Source: Betaproteobacteria bacterium
GTDB lineage: Bacteria > Pseudomonadota > Gammaproteobacteria > Burkholderiales > Casimicrobiaceae
NCBI GenBank assembly: GCA_016716425.1
Contig: JADJWJ010000020.1
Coordinates: 248,001-312,000, forward strand
Reading direction: 5' to 3'
DNA: 64,000 nucleotides
The translations under genes were made by a program, and so were the position numbers. Positions 58,190 to 64,000 of the stretch are shown in pieces. Each line of letters starts with the position of its first letter. Within the stretch, counting starts at the first letter, position 1. Under the pieces are notes generated by a model, which was not told the origin of the DNA, searched no databases, and saw only the letters and a list, made by a program, of their open reading frames with translations.

Positions 58190-59328
58190 CGCCGACCACC
58201 GCCGCCGTGATGGCGGTCAGCGGTGCCGTGTACTTGAGTTGCCCGTGCGTCGTCTCGATCGCGGGCCCGCCCGCCAGGATGAACAGGAACGACGGCAGGA
58301 ACGTGAAGTACGTGACCACGGTCGCCGCCGCCACGCCCGCGAGCGGCAGCAAGCCCGGTCCGAAGATCTCCTTCGTCCACCCGCCGACGAACCCGACGAA
58401 CGCCACCACCATGATGAGCGGGCCGGGCGTGGTCTCGCCGAGCGCCAGCCCGTCGATCATCTGCGTCGGCGACAGCCATCCGAACGTCTCGACCGCGCCC
58501 TGGTAGATGTAGGGCAGCACCGCGTACGCGCCGCCGAACGTCAGCAGCGCGGCCTTGGTGAAGAACCATCCCATCTGCACGAGCGGCGATGCCGTGCCGA
58601 ACACGGCCGCGAGCGCGATGAGCGCGCCTGCCCACAGCGCGACGAACGTCGCGACCACGCGCCCGAAGCGCGCCCAGCGCCACTGCGCGTGCGGAGGCGT
58701 GGGCGTGTCGTCGTCGATGACCGTCGGCGCGTGCGCGCCGCCGGCCACGAGGTGCCCGCCACCCGGCGCGAACGCCTGCGGCAGCGCGCGTCCGCCCGCC
58801 ATGCCCAGCAGCGCCGCGCCGAGCACGATCAGCGGGAACGGCACCTCGAACACGAAGATCGCGACGAACGCGAGCGCGGCGATCGCCCACAGCGCCGGAT
58901 GCTTCAACGCGCGCGAGCCGATCCGCCACGCCGCGTGCAGCACGATCGCGACGACCGCGGGCTTCACGCCATAGAGAATGCCGGCAACGACCGGCACGTC
59001 GCCGTAGGCGACGTACAGCCACGACAGCGCGATCAGCAGCACGAGCGACGGCAGCACGAACAGCGCGCCCGCGACGATGCCGCCCCACGTCCGGTGCAGC
59101 AGCCAGCCGATGTACGTCGCAAGCTGCGTGGCTTCCGGGCCGGGGAGCAGCATGCAGTAGTTGAGCGCGTGCAGGAAGCGCCGCTCCGAGATCCAGCGCT
59201 TCTCGTCGACCAGTTCGCGGTGCATGATCGCGATCTGGCCCGCGGGCCCGCCGAAGCTGATGCACCCGAGCCGCAGCCAATAGCGGAACGCTTCGGTGCG
59301 CGTCGGCGGGCGGCGGCGGTTCGCTCAT
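57984..59328 (-). pseudogene. chrA: chromate transporter ChrA, frameshifted near the start
   Basis: CHR-superfamily membrane protein, about 447 residues, predicted to export chromate. Two homologous CHR halves are visible: FGGPAGQIAIMHREL and LLPGPEATQLATYIGWLLH in the first, FGGAYAVLPYIYQGAVE and ALGETTPGPLIMVVAFVGF in the second. The ATG at 59328 overlaps the rhodanese-ChrB stop (ATGA). However, one extra base in the CCG-rich run near 59310 separates MSEPPP from TRTEAFRYWLRLGCISFGG, so the gene needs a frame repair or a downstream start at ATG 59225. Confidence 0.8.
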
Positions 59329-60125
59329 GCGCCGGCTCCAGCCGCAGCGGCGGACTCCGCTTCGGCGCGCATCTGCGCGCGGCACCACAGGTAGAGCGCG
59401 TCGTACATCTGCATGCCGGCGCGCAGCATCGCGTGGTCGTCGGCGAACAGTTCCGACAACCCGAGCGAAGCCGCGAGCAGCCCCGGCGCCTCGGGCGACA
59501 GCGCGGGCACGCCGGTGTCCGCGGCGCGCACGATCGCCGCGAGGCAGTCGAGCGCGGGATCGGCGAGCCCGTGCAGGCGGATGAACGCGTCGAAGCTGCA
59601 GCGATCGCCGGCGTGTCCGTACGGCACGTCAGCGACGTCGTACGGCGTCGCGCCGTTCGCCGCGGCGAACGCACGGACCTGCGCGGCCGGGACGTAGTGG
59701 AACTCCGCCGCCGGGTCCACGAAGCGCCGGACGAGCCACGGGCAGGCGATGCGGTCGATCTTCGGCCGCGCCCGCGTCACCCAGCGAGTGGGCGCGGCGT
59801 GCGGCACGGTGCGACCGCCACGGTCTTGCCACGCCTCGATGCCGCCGACGAGATGCACCGCGTCGAGCCCGCGCGCACGCAGCGCGGCGGCGGCGTCCTG
59901 CCCGACCTCGTGCCCGTGCACGCAATAGACGACGACCCGGCGCCATGGGTCGAGCTCGCCGGCCCATGCCGACACGGTTTCCGGCAGGCGCCGCAGCGCG
60001 CCGGGAATCACGCGCGGATCCCGCGTGAAGGCCTCGGCGCGCCGAACGTCGACGAGCGTCGGCGGCGGAAAGCCAGCGAGGAGAAGCTGCAAATCGGAAG
60101 GGGAAACGGCCTGCGGCGTGGTCAT
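59325..60125 (-). CDS. rhodanese domain fused to ChrB-type chromate resistance domain
   Basis: A 266-residue two-domain protein. Residues 1-105 are rhodanese-like (LVDVRRAEAFTRDPRVIPGA; active-site loop YCVHGHEVGQDAA with Cys). From about 110 it matches the ChrB C-terminal domain (WVTRARPKIDRIACPWLVRR, FVDPAAEFHYVP, GHAGDRCSFDAF). Start at MTTPQAVSPS. It is translationally coupled to chrA. The rhodanese part may give reduced sulfur or redox support; the ChrB domain is linked to chromate sensing or resistance. Confidence 0.85.
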   Translation of the reverse strand: MTTPQAVSPSDLQLLLAGFPPPTLVDVRRAEAFTRDPRVIPGALRRLPETVSAWAGELDPWRRVVVYCVHGHEVGQDAAAALRARGLDAVHLVGGIEAWQDRGGRTVPHAAPTRWVTRARPKIDRIACPWLVRRFVDPAAEFHYVPAAQVRAFAAANGATPYDVADVPYGHAGDRCSFDAFIRLHGLADPALDCLAAIVRAADTGVPALSPEAPGLLAASLGLSELFADDHAMLRAGMQMYDALYLWCRAQMRAEAESAAAAGAGA

Positions 60126-60243
60126 CCAGATGCCTCCTGTCGCGCGTGGCGACGCTCGGGGCAGAGCTTGGATGGCGCGGGCCATCGGTGCGGCGGGGCG
60201 TCTGCGCGGAAGCCCCGGCCGACATCATACGAAAGTGCGCGCG

Positions 60244-61521
60244 TCAGAGCAACCCTTCCAGCAGCTGCACGTCGACCGTTTCGCCTGCGGCGACGTTGCC
60301 GGTGTCCGCGGACAGCACGATGAAGCAGTTCGCCTGCGACATCGACGACAGGATGCCGGAGCCCTGGTCGCCGGTCGTGCGCACCTCGTAGCCGCCGTCC
60401 GCGGCGGGTGTCAGGATGCCGCGCTGGAACTCGGTGCGGCCGGGCACCTTGCGGATCGGCGCCGCCAGCGTGGCGCGGAACAGCGGCACCGGAACCACGT
60501 CGGCGCGTCCCTGCAGCACGAGCAGCGCGTCGCGGACGAACTGGTAGAACGTCACCATCACCGACACCGGGTTGCCCGGCAGGCCGAAGAAGTGCGCGGT
60601 GCCGATGCGCCCGTAGGCGAGCGGGCGCCCCGGCTTCATCGCGATCTTCCAGAACAGCACCTCGCCCAGCTTGTCCATCAGCTGCTTGACGAAGTCGGCC
60701 TCGCCGACCGACACGCCGCCGGACGTGATCACGACGTCGGCGTTGGCCGCCGCGGTCGCGAACGCGTGTTCGAGCGTCTCCGGCACGTCGGGCACCACAC
60801 CCATGTCGACGATCTCGCAGCCCAACCGCGTGAGCATTCCGTAGAGCGTGTAGCGGTTGCTGTCGTAGATCTCGCCTTCGGCCAACGGCGTGCCGATGGA
60901 CTTCAGCTCGTCGCCGGTCGAGAAGAACGCGACGCGCAGCCGACGGTAGACGGTGACCTCGTTGACGCCGAGCGAGGCGATCATGCCGAGCTCGGCCGGG
61001 CGCACCGGCTGGCCGCGCCGGAACACGACCTGCCCGGCCTTGACGTCTTCGCCGGCGAAGCGGCGGTTCTGGCCGGCCCTGGTCACCGCGCCGGCCGCGA
61101 TGCGCACGCCGCCGTCGACCTCGGTCGCGCGCTCCTGCATGACGACGGTGTCGGCGCCCTGCGGCATCACGCCGCCGGTGAAGATGCGCACGGCGGTGCC
61201 CGGCGCGAGTTCGCCGGCGAAGGGCCTGCCCGCGAACGACTCGCCGCTGCGCGGCAGCGTCGTCTCGCCGTCGGGTGCCAGGTCGGCGAACCGGACCGCC
61301 CAGCCGTCCATCGCCGAGTTGTCGTGGCCCGGCACCGCGATCGGCGAGACCACGTCCTCGGCGAGCACGCGGTCGAGTGCCGCGCGCACGTGCACGCGCT
61401 CGGTCGCCGCGACCGGCGTCAGGAACTGCCGGATGAGCGCGCGCGCGCGGTCGACCGGCATCGAGTTCGGATCGTAGTCGTCGGCGCAGGAGGCTTCGCG
61501 CAGGGTCCGGGGTGTGGTCAT
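60244..61521 (-). CDS. moeA: molybdopterin molybdenumtransferase MoeA
   Basis: Inserts molybdate into adenylated molybdopterin to make the molybdenum cofactor. The 425-residue protein has PVDRARALIRQFLTPV, DNSAMDGWAVR, GGVMPQGADTVV, STGDEL, DSNRYTLYGML, TSGGVSVGEADFV and GLPGNPVSV, the complete MoeA set. Its ATG overlaps the acyltransferase stop by 4 nt. It belongs with mobA and fdhD nearby. A 118-bp gap separates it from the chromate genes. Confidence 0.96.
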   Translation of the reverse strand: MTTPRTLREASCADDYDPNSMPVDRARALIRQFLTPVAATERVHVRAALDRVLAEDVVSPIAVPGHDNSAMDGWAVRFADLAPDGETTLPRSGESFAGRPFAGELAPGTAVRIFTGGVMPQGADTVVMQERATEVDGGVRIAAGAVTRAGQNRRFAGEDVKAGQVVFRRGQPVRPAELGMIASLGVNEVTVYRRLRVAFFSTGDELKSIGTPLAEGEIYDSNRYTLYGMLTRLGCEIVDMGVVPDVPETLEHAFATAAANADVVITSGGVSVGEADFVKQLMDKLGEVLFWKIAMKPGRPLAYGRIGTAHFFGLPGNPVSVMVTFYQFVRDALLVLQGRADVVPVPLFRATLAAPIRKVPGRTEFQRGILTPAADGGYEVRTTGDQGSGILSSMSQANCFIVLSADTGNVAAGETVDVQLLEGLL

Positions 61522-62570
61522 GGTGTCCTGGGGGTTCGGTCGAACCGTGATTTTAGGCCGAGCGCCGGCCGCTCGAGCGCGTGCCAGGACAGCGCGGCGA
61601 CGGCCAGCGACAGGGGCAGCGACAACGCGAGGAGCTCGCCCGGCGAGAGCGCTGGCAGCCGCTCCATCAGCGTCTGCTGGATCGGGAACGAATAGACGTA
61701 GAGCCCGTACGAGTAATCGCCGATGCGGTTGGCGCCGGGCCATGCGAGGCGCGGGTGGTAGGCGGCGACCAGCACGACGTACGCGAGCAGCGGCGCGAAC
61801 AGGACGCCGCGCGCGAGTCCGGCGGGGTTCCACGCGACGAGCAGGATGCAGGCGGCTGCCGCTGTGAGCGACACCGGCAGCGCGTCGCGCCAGACGTACG
61901 CGAGCGAGCCCAGCCCGAACGCCAGTGCGAGCTCGCGCACGACGCGGTCGTTCGGCGCCAGCGGGAACCACTCCGGTCGCCACGCGAACACCGCGACCAG
62001 CGCGACCACGGCCGCGAGCCACGCACCGCGCCGCGCGAGCAGGCCCGCGACGCCCGCCAGGAGCAGCGCGACGTACAGCCGCAGCTCGATCGGCAGCGTC
62101 CACAGCGACCCGTTGACCTCGTGCGGGAACGGATTGGCCGGAAACGCGCCCGGCAGCCGGTAGACCATCTCGAAACCGAGCGCGACGCGCCACGCGTAGT
62201 CGAGTGTCTGCGCGTGCGCGAGGTAGTCGCGCCACGGCAGCGGCGACGACGCGCCGGCGAGCACGATCGTGAAGAGCGTGGCCGCGACCAGCGCCGGGTA
62301 GATGCGCAGCACGCGCGCCGCGACGAACGGCATGGCCGCCCGCCGCGCGAGCCAGCTCTGCGTGACGAGGAAGCCGGAAATCACGAAGAAGATCTTGACG
62401 CCGAGCGCGCCGAAGTTGAGCTCGGGCGCGTGCTGCCACAACGGCTCGTGCGTCCAGCGGCCGGTCAGCGCGTAGCAGTGGAACAGCACGACGAACGCCG
62501 CTGCGGCGAGCCGGATCGGCTGGAAGTTGTTGTCACGGCCGTGCGCGAGCGCCGACAGCCGCGGCGTCAT
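61518..62570 (-). CDS. acyltransferase 3 family membrane protein
   Basis: A 350-residue multi-pass O-acyltransferase of the OafA/NodX type. It opens RDNNFQPIRLAAAAFVVLFH with the catalytic-type His, continues GALGVKIFFVISGFLVTQSW and has about ten membrane segments, ending with FPIQQTLMERLPAL. It lies between mobA (33 bp) and moeA (overlap) in the cofactor operon, with which it has no obvious functional tie. It may modify a cell-surface glycan. Confidence 0.88.
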   Translation of the reverse strand: MTPRLSALAHGRDNNFQPIRLAAAAFVVLFHCYALTGRWTHEPLWQHAPELNFGALGVKIFFVISGFLVTQSWLARRAAMPFVAARVLRIYPALVAATLFTIVLAGASSPLPWRDYLAHAQTLDYAWRVALGFEMVYRLPGAFPANPFPHEVNGSLWTLPIELRLYVALLLAGVAGLLARRGAWLAAVVALVAVFAWRPEWFPLAPNDRVVRELALAFGLGSLAYVWRDALPVSLTAAAACILLVAWNPAGLARGVLFAPLLAYVVLVAAYHPRLAWPGANRIGDYSYGLYVYSFPIQQTLMERLPALSPGELLALSLPLSLAVAALSWHALERPALGLKSRFDRTPRTP

Positions 62571-62603
62571 GCGCGTCGCGCGCCGCCCGGGCGGCCGGTC
62601 ATG

Positions 62604-63206
62604 TCACGCGCACTCCGGCGGCACGATCGCCGCCCTGAGCTCGTCGATCGTGTTGATGTTGCGGAACGCGTCCTCGACGTCGTCGAACGCAACCGCGGCG
62701 ACCGGCAGCGACGCGTACCACGCGTCGATCTTGCGCCCGCCGCCCGCGAGAAACGCGGTCAGGTGCGGCAGCACGCGGCGGTCCACCAGCGCGAACACGG
62801 GGTGCGGCTGCGCGAAGGTCCGCGCGACCGCGATCTGCGCGCCCTCGCGCTCGAGGCCAGCGGCGAGCCGGGCGACGAGGTCACCCGGCAGGAACGGCGA
62901 ATCGCACGGCACGGTGACCGCGTACGGCGTCGTTGCCGCCGTCATCCCCGCGTGCAGGCCGGCGAGCGGGCCGGCGAAGCCGCCGACCTCGTCGGCGACC
63001 ACCGGGTGTCCGAACACGGCGTAGCGATCGCGGTTCTGGTTCGCGTTGACGACGATCGCGCCGACCTGCGGCGCGAGCCGCTCCAGCACGTGCGCGACGA
63101 GCGGGCGCCCGGCGAGCGGCACCAGTCCCTTGTCGACGCCGCCCATCCGGCGGCCCATCCCGCCGGCGAGAACGATGCCGGTCACGTCGGCGGCGGCGAT
63201 GGTCAC
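62604..63206 (-). CDS. mobA: molybdenum cofactor guanylyltransferase MobA
   Basis: Adds GMP to Mo-molybdopterin to give the bis-MGD cofactor of enzymes such as formate dehydrogenase. The 200-residue protein has the nucleotide motif LAGGMGRRMGGVDKGL, PLVAHVLERL, PCDSPFLPGDL and DAFRNINTIDEL, as expected. Start at GTG 63206, which overlaps the GFA gene stop (GTGA). Adjacent fdhD supports a role in formate dehydrogenase maturation. Confidence 0.94.
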   Translation of the reverse strand: MTIAAADVTGIVLAGGMGRRMGGVDKGLVPLAGRPLVAHVLERLAPQVGAIVVNANQNRDRYAVFGHPVVADEVGGFAGPLAGLHAGMTAATTPYAVTVPCDSPFLPGDLVARLAAGLEREGAQIAVARTFAQPHPVFALVDRRVLPHLTAFLAGGGRKIDAWYASLPVAAVAFDDVEDAFRNINTIDELRAAIVPPECA

Positions 63207-63598
63207 GGCGGGTCGCGCAGGGCGGGCAGCCAATCGGCGTGCTCGGCGTAGAACGCGTGGACCGACGGCGCGCGGTCGACCGGCTCGTCGAACGCGGCCA
63301 GGACGACGTGCGTCTCGCCGGGCCAGCGCGCGGACTCGAAGAAGAGCTTGGTGCCGCAGTGCCGGCAGAAGCGCCGGTACGTCTCGTGCGACGACTCGTG
63401 CGTGGCGAGGAACTCGGCGCCTTCGGTCACGTGCACCTGCGCCGACGGAAAGCCGACCCACGTGACGAATGCGGCGCCGTGCGCGCGGCGGCAGCTCGCG
63501 CAGTGGCAGTGCGCGCAGAAGCGCGACGGAAACGTCGCGACGAAGCGCACGCGGCCGCAATGGCAGCGGCCGTGGGCTTCGCCGGCGCCGGCGCTCAT
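63203..63598 (-). CDS. GFA-family (CENP-V/Gfa) zinc protein
   Basis: A 131-residue protein with the GFA zinc sites CHCG (near residue 12), CHCASC (near 31) and CRHCG (near 78). The family includes glutathione-dependent formaldehyde-activating proteins of uncertain activity. Its ATG overlaps the fdhD stop and its own stop overlaps mobA, so it is firmly in the operon. A formaldehyde or formate link would suit the fdhD neighbour, but many GFA proteins have no known function. Confidence 0.88.
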   Translation of the reverse strand: MSAGAGEAHGRCHCGRVRFVATFPSRFCAHCHCASCRRAHGAAFVTWVGFPSAQVHVTEGAEFLATHESSHETYRRFCRHCGTKLFFESARWPGETHVVLAAFDEPVDRAPSVHAFYAEHADWLPALRDPP

Positions 63599-64000
63599 CG
63601 CACGAACCGGTCGCTGCCGGTGAAGAGCAGGTAGTGCGTGTTCACCGCGCGGCCGATCATCGTGAGGCCGACCTTCTGCGCGATCTCGTAGCCCATCTGC
63701 GTGAGGCCCGAGCGCGACGCGAGGAACGGGATGCCCATCTGCGCGGCCTTGATCACCATTTCGGAGGTCAGGCGACCGGTCGTGTAGAAGATCTTGTCGG
63801 CGCCGGTCATGCGGTCGAGCCACATGCGGCCCGCGATCGCGTCGACCGCGTTGTGGCGGCCGACATCCTCGACGAACATCAGGATCGGCGCCGCGCCGTC
63901 CCCGTTCGCCGCCAGCGCGCAGCCGTGCACGGCGCCCGCCTGCTTGTAGATCGTCTCGTGGTGCCGCACGCGCTCGAGGAGATCGTACAGCGTCGCCTGC
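63595..64000 (-). CDS. fdhD: formate dehydrogenase sulfurtransferase FdhD (partial)
   Basis: C-terminal 134 residues of FdhD, which passes sulfur from IscS to the molybdenum cofactor of formate dehydrogenase. Visible are HHETIYKQAGAVHGCALA, VEDVGRHNAVDAIAGRM, FYTTGRLTSEMVIKAAQMGI and the end THYLLFTGSDRFVR. The N-terminus and sulfur-transfer Cys loop lie beyond the right window edge. It heads the moeA-mobA operon, suggesting formate dehydrogenase genes just outside the window. Confidence 0.93.
   Translation of the reverse strand, partial: QATLYDLLERVRHHETIYKQAGAVHGCALAANGDGAAPILMFVEDVGRHNAVDAIAGRMWLDRMTGADKIFYTTGRLTSEMVIKAAQMGIPFLASRSGLTQMGYEIAQKVGLTMIGRAVNTHYLLFTGSDRFVR

Overview
The window reads as chromosomal DNA of a very GC-rich (roughly 70% by eye) betaproteobacterium, most likely in or near the Burkholderiales. 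The evidence is the conserved blocks argF-rpsT-murJ, fur/bamE-dapB, carA-carB-greA and yhbY/rlmE-ftsH-folP-glmM, together with a Bug-family solute receptor and a DUF3563 protein, both typical of that group. No rRNA, tRNA, IS element or CRISPR array was seen.

Layout. 1-11.9 kb is housekeeping: a Bug receptor cut by the window edge, argF, rpsT, murJ, fur diverging from bamE, dapB, an SDR, carA, carB and greA. 12.1-27.6 kb is an accessory biosynthetic locus. It holds two giant polyunsaturated-fatty-acid-synthase-like type I PKS proteins (NPD-NPD-KS-AT-ACP-KR and KS-AT-DH-PPTase), a free ACP, two alpha/beta hydrolases, a GT1-type glycosyltransferase and a PAPS-type sulfotransferase. All are on one strand, mostly overlapping, and predict a reduced acyl/polyketide chain that is glycosylated and sulfated. 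A broken SDR fragment follows.

27.9-36.9 kb is a leftward catabolic operon for a sugar acid: SMP-30 lactonase, GntR regulator, TtuC-like dehydrogenase, Gfo/Idh/MocA dehydrogenase, TRAP transporter PQM, OtnK kinase, OtnC decarboxylase and an ABM monooxygenase-like protein. A perfect 14-bp palindrome, a candidate GntR operator, lies just upstream of its first gene. The first four genes carry eight single-base frame changes in under 3 kb, so that stretch is either badly sequenced or decaying.

37.2-43.1 kb returns to housekeeping (yhbY, rlmE, ftsH, folP, glmM). 43.2-46.7 kb encodes a periplasmic FAD/Fe-S sugar or alcohol dehydrogenase with a hexaheme lipoprotein as probable electron acceptor. 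46.8-49 kb is relA. 49.2-57 kb holds a VOC protein, LysR regulator, DUF3563 protein, an AttH/ABC-exporter module and a beta-carbonic anhydrase. 57-64 kb holds small unknown proteins, a chromate module (chrA, rhodanese-ChrB), and molybdenum-cofactor/formate-dehydrogenase maturation genes (moeA, mobA, fdhD) with an acyltransferase and a GFA-family protein.

Intergenic spaces are rich in palindromic elements. At least five families of inverted repeats sit between housekeeping genes (murJ/fur, carA/carB, carB/greA, yhbY/rlmE, ftsH/folP, after relA, inside the ABC module). Three genes (bamE, relA, rlmE) have a -10 box so close to the ATG that their mRNAs are probably leaderless.
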